DNA from: Myxococcales bacterium FL481
GTDB lineage: Bacteria; Myxococcota_A; Polyangia; Nannocystales; Nannocystaceae
Reading direction: 5' to 3'
DNA length: 32,637 bases
Assembly (NCBI GenBank): GCA_006508105.1
Contig: QKPP01000101.1
Span: 1 to 32,637 of the forward strand
The notes beneath the pieces were generated by a model that searched no databases, was not told the origin of the DNA, and saw only the letters and a list, made by a program, of their open reading frames with translations. Shown here piece by piece: positions 25,930 to 32,637 of the stretch (the stretch's first letter is position 1; each line of letters opens with the position of its first letter). The position numbers were made by a program, and so were the translations under genes.

Positions 25930-26988
25930 ATGGTCCGAATCCCGCACGATGAACCGACGCCGTCGGGCGCGACTGCCACTGGAGACGCGAACGGGTCCGA
26001 CCTGGTCTCGGCTGGCGTTCAGCCCGAGGACGGCGAGCCGTCCGTCGCGTTGAGACCGCGGCGGTTCGACGAGTACATCGGCCAAACCCAGCTCGTCGAC
26101 AAGCTGCGGATTTACGTCGACGCCGCTCAGCAACGTGGCGACGCCCTCGATCATGTGCTTTTCCACGGTCCGCCCGGGCTAGGCAAGACCACGCTCGCCC
26201 AGATCTTGGCCACCGAGCTCGACGTGCAACTTCACGTCACATCGGGGCCGGCGATCGAGCACAAGGGAGTGCTGGCCGCACAGCTCACCGGCCTGGGAAA
26301 AGGCGACTTGTTGTTCATCGACGAGATTCACCGCCTTCCCGCCACGGTCGAGGAGAGCTTGTACTCGGCCATGGAAGATCGTCGCATTGACTTGCCCGTG
26401 GGCGACGGCAGCCGCGCTCGCACCATGAGTTTTCAGCTCCCTGGGTTCACCCTGGTGGGGGCCACGACCCGCACCGCGCTGCTGACCGCGCCGCTGCGCG
26501 ACCGCTTCCACATCGTCGAGGCGCTTGCGTTCTACACAGATGCTGAGCTCTCCAATATCGTGGCGCGCGCGGCCTCGTTGCTCGGCGTCAAGACCACGGC
26601 CGAAGGCGCACTGGAGGTCGGTCGACGCAGTCGCGGCACGCCGCGGATCGCCATCCGCCTGACTCGGCGGATCCGGGATTTCGTGCAAGTGGGTGGGTAT
26701 TCGAGCATCGATGCTAGCGTTGCCGACGAGTTTCTCGGGCGGCTGGGCGTCGATCGTCACGGGCTCGACGGGATGGACCGACGGCTCCTCGAGGCGATCG
26801 CGACCCTGTTTGACGGCGGGCCGGTGGGCATCGATGCCTTGGCGGCCAGTCTCGGCGAGCCCCGAGACACGCTCGAGGATGTGCACGAACCGTTCTTGCT
26901 CCAGCGAGGGTTCCTCATTCGCTCGCCGCGCGGGCGCATGATCACCGAACGGGCCCGCCGTCATCTTGACGAAAGCGGAGCGAGTTAG
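25930..26988 (+). CDS. ruvB: Holliday junction branch migration ATPase RuvB
   Basis: AAA+ motor that drives branch migration with RuvA. 352 aa. Features: ALRPRRFDEYIGQTQLVDKL (40-59), Walker A GPPGLGKTTLA, GPAIEHKGVLAAQLTGL, Walker B DLLFIDEIHRLP, the VEESLYSAMED beta-hairpin region, sensor 1 VGATTRTALLTAPLRDRF with the Arg finger, sensor 2 RGTPRIAIRLTRRIRDF, and the winged-helix terminus EPFLLQRGFLIRSPRGR. The first 38 residues are a Gly/Ala/Asp-rich lead longer than usual; the ATG at 25930 is the first good start. RuvA and RuvC are not in the window. The stop codon directly abuts the GTG of the next gene. Confidence 0.97.
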   Translation: MVRIPHDEPTPSGATATGDANGSDLVSAGVQPEDGEPSVALRPRRFDEYIGQTQLVDKLRIYVDAAQQRGDALDHVLFHGPPGLGKTTLAQILATELDVQLHVTSGPAIEHKGVLAAQLTGLGKGDLLFIDEIHRLPATVEESLYSAMEDRRIDLPVGDGSRARTMSFQLPGFTLVGATTRTALLTAPLRDRFHIVEALAFYTDAELSNIVARAASLLGVKTTAEGALEVGRRSRGTPRIAIRLTRRIRDFVQVGGYSSIDASVADEFLGRLGVDRHGLDGMDRRLLEAIATLFDGGPVGIDALAASLGEPRDTLEDVHEPFLLQRGFLIRSPRGRMITERARRHLDESGAS

Positions 26989-27717
26989 GTGGCCGACGCG
27001 GCGCGGGAGTCGAAGCCACGCTCGACCGCCCCCGTTCCGGTCCGCCCCGCGTTGCCGGCCGCGCGCGACTACTTCGTGGCGTTGTCCCCAGAAGAGGTGA
27101 TCGACGCGATCAAGCGCCAAGCGGACGTCCATTTCGCAACCGGTCGCGACCGGCGAGAGATTGCGGACGTACTCACCAAGCGATCGTTCGTCGCCACTTC
27201 GAACTCGCAGCAGGCCATGGCGATCTACGCCACGCGACCCAACGACATTGCGGGCATCGGCGCGGGATTTCTCGGTCGCGTGCAGCTACGTCTGCAGCTG
27301 GAAGCCCTCGACGAGGGTACACAGGTCGTGTGCCGGTTTGAGCACAGCCGATCGGTGCAGTCGAGTTTGCGCTGGCTGGGGTTGGTGGCGACCAGTCTCG
27401 TCGGCCTCGCTTGGGTCCTCGTTGGCGGCGGGAGCATGGTGCAGCGGGCGCTATTGTTCGCGGCGTTCTCGTTGTTTGTCGTCCCCGTGTTGCTCTACGA
27501 CATCGCTCGTCTGCGTGGGTCACCCCAGGAACGCGTCGCACTTCTCGACCTTGTGCAGCGCGCGTTGGGCCCCGCGGTCATCGGCGACGGGCCGCTCCAG
27601 CGCATGCCCTTCCGGCGCAGCCACGCGCTGCCGCGCGGACCGACGAAATCGGGTTCGGGCGAGGCATCGGGTGAGTCGTCCGGATCCGCATCGCGCGAGC
27701 GCGAACGAGAGAGCTGA
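26989..27717 (+). CDS. Hypothetical two-TM membrane protein
   Basis: 242 aa, starting with a GTG immediately after the ruvB stop codon (TAG then GTG), so it is probably translated by coupling. I do not recognise the family. Residues 26-125 form a soluble alpha/beta region (YFVALSPEEVIDAIKRQADV, then TSNSQQAMAIYATRPND and RVQLRLQLEALDEGTQVVCR) that could be a beta-rich SRPBCC-like or similar ligand-binding fold, a weak impression only. Two hydrophobic helices follow at about 127-146 (SLRWLGLVATSLVGLAWVLV) and 151-170 (VQRALLFAAFSLFVVPVLLY). After residue 205 the tail is a charged, Ser/Gly/Arg/Glu-rich, probably disordered segment. The long N-terminal part makes it look like a membrane-attached cytosolic protein. 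Confidence 0.8.
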   Translation: MADAARESKPRSTAPVPVRPALPAARDYFVALSPEEVIDAIKRQADVHFATGRDRREIADVLTKRSFVATSNSQQAMAIYATRPNDIAGIGAGFLGRVQLRLQLEALDEGTQVVCRFEHSRSVQSSLRWLGLVATSLVGLAWVLVGGGSMVQRALLFAAFSLFVVPVLLYDIARLRGSPQERVALLDLVQRALGPAVIGDGPLQRMPFRRSHALPRGPTKSGSGEASGESSGSASRERERES

Positions 27718-27747
27718 TCCGTCCCACGGGCCAAGCCCCACACGCTG

Positions 27748-27824
27748 GTAGACAGCGTCGTCAAACGGCGCCGTCAGACAGCGCCGTCAAACAGCGCCGT
27801 CAAACAACGCGGTCAAACAACGCT
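27748..27824. repeat. 13-bp tandem repeat, about six copies, between convergent genes
   Basis: Five full units starting at 27760, 27773, 27786, 27799 and 27812 follow the consensus GTCAAACAGCGCC, with one or two changes each (GTCAAACGGCGCC, GTCAGACAGCGCC, GTCAAACAACGCG and so on). A partial 12-nt unit GTAGACAGCGTC precedes them at 27748. The period is not a multiple of three and no gene covers it. It lies in the 211-bp gap between the membrane-protein stop (27717) and the dapF stop (27929). The remaining gap holds only a weak hairpin, CCGCC-ACTT-GGCGG, near 27880. Confidence 0.9.
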
Positions 27825-27928
27825 CCCGTGCGACTTGGCGATCGTGACCGCTCGACAAGACTCTCGTCGCGTTCGTCACCGCCACTTGGCGGGCGCCCGG
27901 GCTGGGTGCGGCTCGGCTGCGCGGCGTG

Positions 27929-28771
27929 CTAGCTGGCCGTGAACTCACCTTGGAAGACCCGTCGCGCCGGCCCAGTCATGCGAACGGCGAAGCCCTCACC
28001 CGCGGTCGTGAGTTCGATACTCAGCGCCCCGCCCGGTAGGTGCACCGATACCGCGCGGTCGGTCGGGACCAGGCCGGCCTGGGCGGCCGCGACGGCCACG
28101 GCACAGGCCCCCGTCCCGCACGCTTGGGTCAAGCCCACGCCGCGCTCCCAAACCTGAGCGGTCAACGTCCCATCGGGTCGCACGGCGGCGAATTCGACGT
28201 TTGTTCCCCGTGGGTAGCACGCTTGCGTGGAGACGCGCAGGCCGAGGGCTTGGGCGGTCGTGAGCAACGATGGCACGTCGTCGACAAACGTGACGGCATG
28301 CGGGTTGCCCACGTCCACGCTACGAAACGCCAGCCCCGGCGCGTAGGAAAACGTTTGGAGTCCGCCGTCAAGCGTCGCCGGGCCCATATCCACCGCCACC
28401 TCGGCCACCTCGTCGTCGGAGGTCACCACCGTGCACGCCCGCGATCCGGCATCGGTCTCGACGGAGAAGGTCGTACGTGCCGTGTCCATCGCGAGGTGAT
28501 GAGCGACGCAGCGGATCCCGTTGCCGCACATCTCTGGGCGCGATCCGTCGCGGTTGATCACCACCATGCGGGCCAGCGCGGCCGGATCGCCCGGGGACAC
28601 GACCAACAAGATCCCATCCGCCCCGATCCCTCGACGGCGGTGGCAGAGACGTTCGGCACGCCTCTGCCACCAGGCGACCCGCTCGCTCTCGTCGTCGGTC
28701 TCCCACCGGCCGTCGACGAGTACGAAATCGTTCGCAAGACCTTCTACTTTGCAGAAACGACGCCCTGGCAT
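27929..28771 (-). CDS. dapF: Diaminopimelate epimerase
   Basis: Interconverts LL- and meso-diaminopimelate for lysine and peptidoglycan synthesis by a two-cysteine mechanism. From the ATG at 28771 the protein is 280 aa and begins MPGRRFCKVEGLANDFVLVD, matching the family N-terminus; an ATG 12 codons upstream (28807) is the alternative. Catalytic cysteines are Cys82 in EMCGNGIRC and Cys218 in QACGTGACA, with His158 in GNPHAV and Glu209 in WERG. RRRGIGADGIL is also conserved. One small deviation is Leu214 where many homologues have Glu in the GET(x)xCG(T/S)G motif. The gene lies 61 bp after the regulator gene upstream on the same strand, possibly co-transcribed. It is convergent with the membrane-protein gene. 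Confidence 0.95.
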   Translation of the reverse strand: MPGRRFCKVEGLANDFVLVDGRWETDDESERVAWWQRRAERLCHRRRGIGADGILLVVSPGDPAALARMVVINRDGSRPEMCGNGIRCVAHHLAMDTARTTFSVETDAGSRACTVVTSDDEVAEVAVDMGPATLDGGLQTFSYAPGLAFRSVDVGNPHAVTFVDDVPSLLTTAQALGLRVSTQACYPRGTNVEFAAVRPDGTLTAQVWERGVGLTQACGTGACAVAVAAAQAGLVPTDRAVSVHLPGGALSIELTTAGEGFAVRMTGPARRVFQGEFTAS

Positions 28772-28832
28772 CGGGCCATGGTGGCGGCGATCGGCGCCAC
28801 CGGTCAACGACGCCAGTGCGCCCCCGCGGGTG

Positions 28833-29930
28833 CTAGATCGCGGCTTGCTCGCCGAACCCGGGATGGTCGGGGGTCACCGCGGGGGCCGGCGCCGCACCGT
28901 TCGACTCGAACTGTTGACGCAGGTTGTTGAGCCCGAATTTCTCGAGCTTGCGCCGCAATGCATGCCGGGTGATGCCAAGCAGTTCCGACGCCCGCACGAT
29001 TCGGCCGCCGGACAACCGCAGGGCCAACCGAAGCGTTTGGACTTCGATCTCACGCAGCGACGAACCGGGCAGGCGGATGACGATCTCCGCGGCCTCGCTG
29101 CTCTGCTTGGTGCGCGGTTCCCCGATGCCGGGAAAGCACTCCGCTGTGAGCCAGTCGCCCGAGCTACGCAACAGTGCTTGTTCGATCATCGTGCGCAGTT
29201 CATGGATGTTGCCGGGGAAATCGTGCGCTTCGAGCCGCGCGATCGCCTGAGGCGAGATGCCGCGGACGGATTTGCCGTAGCGCTTGGCCGCCTCGTGCAC
29301 AAAACGGGTGACCAACGGCTTGACGTCGCTAGGCCGGGTACGAATGGGGGGCACGTGCAACACCGCGTTGCCGGCTCGGCCCAACAACTGGCCGTGCTGT
29401 AGCGACCGGGCGCGAAGCTGGCCGACGTCTTCGGTCGTGAGCAAGATGATCCCACACCGCAGTTCGACGCCCTGCATGGTGAGGATTTCCAGCAAGCGTT
29501 GAATGGCGTCAGGCGTGGCTTCTTGCAAGTTGCGAATGACCAACGTCCCCGGACGGCTTTCCGATGGATGCGAGATCATCGCTGCCGCCCGTTCGAGTTG
29601 CCGCCGCGCGCTGGGGCAGGACGCGTCCAGCACCATCAGGACCCGGTTGGCCCGATGGCTGCAGTTGTGAATCCACTGCGCCACGCGAAGCTTCCCACTG
29701 CCGGGCTCGCCATAGACGGCCACGACGGGGTGACCCTCACGCCCGGCATTGGTTGCGCGTATGCGCAGTCTTTCCATCACTGACGACTGCCCCTCAAGCC
29801 ACTCGTCGGCGCAATCTCCGGTTCCCGATCCGCGAGGTGCCGGCGCATGAGCGTGGAATTCGATCATGGCCAGATCAGCGAATGTCGGTCCGGGTTGGGG
29901 GTGTAGTTCGCGAATCGGTTCCGCGTTCAT
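28833..29930 (-). CDS. Sigma-54-activator-like AAA+ regulator lacking GAFTGA and intact Walker B
   Basis: 365 aa from ATG 29930, with a strong AGGAGG ribosome binding site at 29936-29942. The central region follows the plan of bacterial enhancer-binding proteins: Walker A GEPGSGK (74-80), the FPGNIHELRTMIEQALLRS segment (238-256) equivalent to the PGNxRELxNxIE motif, and a Fis-type helix-turn-helix at about 312-332 (VRASELLGITRHALRRKLEK). However, the loop that carries GAFTGA is missing: only about 23 residues separate LDASC (101-105) from the Walker B region, versus about 45 normally. Walker B reads GTLVIRNLQEA instead of GTLFLDEI. It therefore probably does not activate sigma-54 polymerase. 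The N-terminus has no receiver, GAF or FHA domain that I can see. The upstream in-frame extension to 30188 was rejected. Confidence 0.86.
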   Translation of the reverse strand: MNAEPIRELHPQPGPTFADLAMIEFHAHAPAPRGSGTGDCADEWLEGQSSVMERLRIRATNAGREGHPVVAVYGEPGSGKLRVAQWIHNCSHRANRVLMVLDASCPSARRQLERAAAMISHPSESRPGTLVIRNLQEATPDAIQRLLEILTMQGVELRCGIILLTTEDVGQLRARSLQHGQLLGRAGNAVLHVPPIRTRPSDVKPLVTRFVHEAAKRYGKSVRGISPQAIARLEAHDFPGNIHELRTMIEQALLRSSGDWLTAECFPGIGEPRTKQSSEAAEIVIRLPGSSLREIEVQTLRLALRLSGGRIVRASELLGITRHALRRKLEKFGLNNLRQQFESNGAAPAPAVTPDHPGFGEQAAI

Positions 29931-30016
29931 CTGAGTCCTCCTGCGTGCGCTTGCCCGAAATGGGCCCACAGGAGGTCTCATAGAGTGACCGAGGACCGGC
30001 GCAAGAGGGTCGAGGC

Positions 30017-30054
30017 AAAAAAGTGCCCGGCGGCCCGGCCGTCGACCGGGCACT
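30017..30054 (-). terminator. Intrinsic terminator for the PGK-like/tpiA/secG unit
   Basis: On the minus strand AGTGCCCGG (30054-30046) pairs perfectly with CCGGGCACT (30030-30022) around a 15-nt loop, followed directly by a run of T (A-run 30017-30022 on plus). Orientation and position, about 230 bp after the secG stop, fit termination of the leftward secG transcript. The downstream regulator gene would then need its own promoter. Confidence 0.75.
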
Positions 30055-30055
30055 C

Positions 30056-30090
30056 CGCGCGAGTCGACACAGCGTGCGTGTCGACGCGCG
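30056..30090. other. Second hairpin adjoining the secG terminator
   Basis: CGCGCG-AG-TCGACAC (30056-30070) pairs with GTGTCGA-CGCGCG (30078-30090), a 13-bp stem with a 2-nt bulge and a 7-nt loop. It is transcribed just before the terminator hairpin on the minus strand and is separated from it by one base. It may protect the 3' end of the mRNA or assist termination; no T-run belongs to it. Confidence 0.55.
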
Positions 30091-30287
30091 GGACATCGCA
30101 CCGGACCACCGCGAGTCACGACGGCGGACTCATCAGGCAACGCTCCGGATCGCGGGATGTTTCGCGTCGTGGCTCCCGGCGCGAGCACGCTTGCGTGTTT
30201 CGCACGGCTCGCGATCGGAGCGGGGACGTTCGAGGCGATGAGCCAGCGACCGATCGCCGCGATCGGGCCGGACCAGCGTACGAGATT

Positions 30288-31097
30288 CTACTCGGGTTGT
30301 TTCGTCTCCGCCGGAGCCGGGCGCTGCGTCGCTGCGTCATTCGACGGCGGTGAGGCTGGTGGCCGGGGAGCCACGGTTGTCGCTGCGCCATTTGACGGCG
30401 GTGAGGCTGGTGGCCGGGGAGCCACGGTTGTGCTCCGGTCTTCGCGTGAACCGGCGGACCCGGGCGACCCGCCGCCCTCCGTGCCGCGTCCTGGCTCGGC
30501 GTCGTCGTCCTTCGCACGAGCGTCGGCTCCAGTTGGCGCGGGTTTAGACGGCGGCGTTGGTGGGTCGGCCACGGGAAGCGCCTTGTCCGCGTCGGCACCG
30601 GTCGTGGGGCGCAACGCTTCGTCAGCGGAGGCGGTGTCGGCCGCCGGCTCGGCCGGTTCGCCCGACGCCGTCTTGTTGCCGGGCGGCTGGTTCTCGTCCT
30701 GGGCGCTGGTCGCTTGTGCGGGGTTCGACGGTTCGGGTGGGGTGTCCGCGCCCGGGAGGGGCAACGGGTTGCGTCCGAGGCGTTCGTAGTTGATCTCGCC
30801 CTCGTCGTCGGCCAAGTTCTTCTCTGCGGCGAGCTCTTGGCTTTTGCCCTTGAGAAACTCGGACCCTGAGTGCGCGCTTTCGTAGGCGAGATACATCGCG
30901 CACAGCACGAACGCCGCGGCGCAGCCCTGTGTCAGCTTGGCCATGAAGTCGGCACCGCCGCCGCCGCCGAACACGCTCTGGCTCGCGCCGCCGCCGAGTG
31001 CAGTGCCCATGCCACCGCCGCGTCCGGCCTGGAGCAAAATGACCAGGACCATGAAGATGCAGACAAGGACGTAGATGATAGTGATGACGATGGTCAT
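30288..31097 (-). CDS. secG: Preprotein translocase subunit SecG with long disordered C-terminal tail
   Basis: The first about 80 residues are canonical SecG: TM1 IVITIIYVLVCIFMVLVILL, the conserved cytosolic loop QAGRGGGMGTALGGGASQSV with FGGGGGADFMAKLT, and TM2 around CAAAFVLCAMYLAYES. SecG associates with SecYE to help protein export. The remaining about 190 residues are a Pro/Ala/Glu/Asp-rich, low-complexity tail, including two 17-residue repeats (RPPASPPSNGAATTVAP type), far beyond the usual 75-130 aa total of many SecG proteins. The topology puts the tail in the periplasm if the loop is cytosolic. The ATG overlaps the tpiA stop by 4 bp. It is the last gene of its unit before the terminator. 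Confidence 0.93.
   Translation of the reverse strand: MTIVITIIYVLVCIFMVLVILLQAGRGGGMGTALGGGASQSVFGGGGGADFMAKLTQGCAAAFVLCAMYLAYESAHSGSEFLKGKSQELAAEKNLADDEGEINYERLGRNPLPLPGADTPPEPSNPAQATSAQDENQPPGNKTASGEPAEPAADTASADEALRPTTGADADKALPVADPPTPPSKPAPTGADARAKDDDAEPGRGTEGGGSPGSAGSREDRSTTVAPRPPASPPSNGAATTVAPRPPASPPSNDAATQRPAPAETKQPE
30329..30431. repeat. 51-bp direct repeat, two copies, inside secG
   Basis: Copies at 30329-30379 and 30380-30430 are in perfect tandem and differ at two of 51 positions. The period is 17 codons, so the duplication extends the SecG tail in frame by one 17-residue Pro/Ala-rich unit. The near-identity at DNA level points to a recent duplication, and the copy number may vary between strains. 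Confidence 0.9.
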
Positions 31098-31879
31098 GGC
31101 GACACGGTCCCGTCGGAAGCCACTGCGCGAACAATGGCGAGAAACGGCTCAGCGAGCAGCGAGGCCCCACCCACCAAGAACCCGTCGATCTCGGGCTGGG
31201 CGATCAGTTGAGCGGCGTTGAGGGGTTTGACGCTACCACCGTACAGGATGGATCTGTCGCGCCCCGCCGCACCAAAGCGATTCGACAGGAAGGTGCGAAT
31301 CGCGCCATGCATCTCGTTCGCTTGCTCCGGCTGCGCGGTGCGGCCCGTTCCAATCGCCCAAACCGGTTCGTACGCGATGACGAGTCGCGCGTCGGCGGCG
31401 GACACGTCGATCCCGGCCAGCGCCGCTTCGAGCTGTCCGAGGACAAATGCCTCGTGCGTCTCCGCTTCTCGGGCGGCCAAGGGCTCCCCGACGCACAGGA
31501 CCACCGAGAGGCCGGCGCTGAGCGCCGACGCGACCTTGCGACCCACGAGGTCGTCGTCCTCGTGGAAGAGCGACCGGCGTTCGGAGTGGCCAACGATCGC
31601 CGCGTGGATCCCCACATCGATCAACATGCCCGGTCCCACCTCACCCGTGAAAGCGCCCGAGTCTTGTGCGGCCACGTTTTGGGCCATCAGGGTCAGTCGG
31701 CCTGCGAGCGCAGCGCGGCAAGCGGCCAGAGCGACGTAGCTCGGGGCCGCGGCCACCGAGAGTCCGGCCGGGAGCGGAACGTTGTCCAGACCGGCCTCGA
31801 CGGCTCGGATCCAGGAAGTCGCGGCCGCGGTGAGGGTGTTTTGCTTCCAGTTGGCGACGACGAGTCGTTGTCGGGTCAT
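31094..31879 (-). CDS. tpiA: Triosephosphate isomerase
   Basis: Interconverts dihydroxyacetone phosphate and glyceraldehyde 3-phosphate. 261 aa with all catalytic elements: Lys12 in VVANWKQN, His98 in VGHSERR, Glu171 in VIAYEPVWAIGTG (which also supplies the start of loop 6), and phosphate-binding YGGSVKPLNA and DGFLVGGASLL. Gln instead of Met after the lysine (WKQN) is a common variant. The ATG at 31879 overlaps the stop of the upstream PGK-like gene by 4 bp (ATGA), and its own stop overlaps secG. The order PGK-like, tpiA, secG matches the widespread pgk-tpiA-secG arrangement, which supports the identity of the degenerate upstream gene. Confidence 0.97.
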   Translation of the reverse strand: MTRQRLVVANWKQNTLTAAATSWIRAVEAGLDNVPLPAGLSVAAAPSYVALAACRAALAGRLTLMAQNVAAQDSGAFTGEVGPGMLIDVGIHAAIVGHSERRSLFHEDDDLVGRKVASALSAGLSVVLCVGEPLAAREAETHEAFVLGQLEAALAGIDVSAADARLVIAYEPVWAIGTGRTAQPEQANEMHGAIRTFLSNRFGAAGRDRSILYGGSVKPLNAAQLIAQPEIDGFLVGGASLLAEPFLAIVRAVASDGTVSP

Positions 31880-32637
31880 GGCTCCTCCACAGCTAGGGCC
31901 TCGGCGACGGGGGTCAACAGCAGCGGTGCGAACTCGGGCCCGACCGCGCCGTCTAGAAGCGCCCAGACCATCTCACGGTCGCACAGAAATCGGTTCGGAA
32001 GGGTTGCCGCGGCGGCGTGAACGTGGCGGTCGAGTGCCACCGAAGCGGCATAGTCGAGGACGACAACGGTATGCTCAATGGCGCAGAAGGCTCGTACCAA
32101 CTCGTCGTGGGGCCGCGGCGAGGTGGACGAGTGTCCCAACACGACGAGTCGATCCGCGCGACGGATGGCGTGGACAAACCGGCGCCGGCTCTGCGGTCCG
32201 ATCTCGTGGCGCTCCGGATCCCCGTTGTGCGCCGCCTCGATCGTGTCGAAGTCGCTGGGAAGCCCGACGTCCACGTTGCGAGCGCGCGCCATGTCGATCA
32301 ACCGCCGTTGCTCCCGGATCAGGCTCGACGACCCGGCGGAGGGGCCGTCGCCCCCGACCGTCGTGTCGAACAGCAGTTCGTCGCCGGCAGACAGCTGCGC
32401 GACAAGGCCCGCGATCGTCGCGGGGTGGTCCGTCACGATGCTGTCTCCCACCACCAGCACGGTCTTGCCCGAACCACCACGGCCCAACGCCCGCAGCTCT
32501 CGGAACAGCCGCGGCCCGGCGACGCACTCGCGGGCCCGAGGGGCTATTTCACGCACCGCCCACGAATCGCGCAAAGCCCCGAGATCGTCGATCATCAAGA
32601 CGTCGACCGAGCGGAACTGCTCCTTGAAGGCCACGGT
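31876..32637 (-). CDS. Degenerate phosphoglycerate kinase-like protein, 5' end outside the window
   Basis: Open frame of 253 aa entering from the right edge, so the N-terminal domain is not visible. The residue order follows PGK: RSVDVLMIDDLGALRDSWAV matches the VDVYVNDAFGTAHRAHAS region, RECVAGPRLFRELRALG matches AGFLMEKELEALG, VLVVGDSIVTDHPATIAGLV matches AILGGAKVSDKIGVIENL, and HEIGPQSRRRFVHAIRRAD matches LDIGPKTIELFAEAIK. Key residues are lost: the HRAH histidines and arginine, the GGAKVSDK lysines, and the WNGPMGVFE nucleotide loop (VLGHSSTSPRP here). It is therefore unlikely to have kinase activity. It occupies the pgk slot before tpiA and keeps the ATGA overlap with it, suggesting a maintained gene rather than debris. 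Assignment is by eye. Confidence 0.75.
   Translation of the reverse strand, partial: TVAFKEQFRSVDVLMIDDLGALRDSWAVREIAPRARECVAGPRLFRELRALGRGGSGKTVLVVGDSIVTDHPATIAGLVAQLSAGDELLFDTTVGGDGPSAGSSSLIREQRRLIDMARARNVDVGLPSDFDTIEAAHNGDPERHEIGPQSRRRFVHAIRRADRLVVLGHSSTSPRPHDELVRAFCAIEHTVVVLDYAASVALDRHVHAAAATLPNRFLCDREMVWALLDGAVGPEFAPLLLTPVAEALAVEEP

Larger units (their letters stand above)
29931..30287. other. 357-bp intergenic region between the secG end and the bEBP-like gene
   Basis: It holds the terminator at 30017-30054, a second hairpin at 30056-30090 and the ribosome binding site of the downstream regulator (29936-29942). The stretch 30091-30287 shows no tRNA (no T-loop pattern with pairing stems), no SRP RNA core and no credible open reading frame on either strand. 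The promoter of the regulator should lie between 29943 and 30016 but is not evident. Confidence 0.6.

Noticed and set aside
27748..27824. CRISPR-like array
   Set aside because: Units are 13 bp and contiguous, without spacers, and no cas gene is present.
27929..28771. DapF inactive because Leu replaces Glu in the GET motif
   Set aside because: Both catalytic cysteines, His158 and the Glu of WERG are present; one substitution is not enough to call inactivity.
29931..30188. N-terminal extension of the bEBP-like protein
   Set aside because: It crosses the terminator and second hairpin, and ATG 29930 has a strong AGGAGG site.
30180..30260. tRNA gene after secG, because of a GTTCGAG string
   Set aside because: The flanking bases do not form a T-stem, and no acceptor or anticodon arm can be drawn.

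Overview
This GC-rich window, with almost no non-coding sequence, most resembles a chromosomal segment of a myxobacterium or close relative (Myxococcota, perhaps the Nannocystis/Enhygromyxa side). The clues are a bacterial mevalonate pathway with a class II HMG-CoA reductase and type 2 IPP isomerase, the HpnC/D/E squalene route, futalosine-type menaquinone genes, several lipoproteins and a SecG with a long Pro/Ala-rich tail. The assignment is inference from gene content; no rRNA or other phylogenetic marker is present. I saw no tRNA, rRNA, CRISPR array, insertion sequence or prophage.

Layout. (1) 1-8773, minus strand: a compact operon read fni > mevalonate kinase > mevalonate diphosphate decarboxylase > a phosphomevalonate kinase/HMG-CoA reductase fusion > hpnC > hpnD > hpnE. 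It takes HMG-CoA to IPP/DMAPP and FPP to squalene; HMG-CoA synthase and FPP synthase must lie elsewhere. (2) 8963-12302, plus: glutamyl-Q tRNA(Asp) synthetase and a lipoprotein prolyl oligopeptidase. (3) 12351-19160, minus: a menaquinone operon read GbsR/MarR-type regulator > polyprenyl diphosphate synthase > MenG-type methyltransferase > UbiX-type flavin prenyltransferase > a radical-SAM-less MqnE-like protein > mqnE > an mqnA-mqnC fusion. A perfect 20-bp palindrome lies just upstream of the regulator gene beside a promoter with a consensus -35 box, suggesting autoregulation. MqnB and MqnD are not in the window.

(4) 19315-22821, plus: a membrane-anchored HtrA-type protease broken by a frameshift, a lipoprotein of unknown function and a TPR lipoprotein. 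(5) 22894-27717, plus: guaB, guaA, ruvB and a two-TM membrane protein, followed by a 13-bp tandem repeat. (6) 27929-32637, minus: a 3'-to-5' run of dapF, a sigma-54-activator-like protein lacking GAFTGA and the Walker B acidic residues, secG with a repetitive tail, tpiA, and the C-terminal part of a strongly degenerate phosphoglycerate kinase-like protein. A hairpin plus T-run terminator closes the secG unit.

Most of the window is housekeeping metabolism. The unusual content is in its architecture: two enzyme fusions joining non-consecutive steps of their pathways (PMK-HMGR and MqnA-MqnC), two apparent pseudoenzyme relatives sitting inside the operons of their parent pathways (MqnE-like and PGK-like), and a stripped-down bEBP-like regulator. 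I found no defence system or mobile element.
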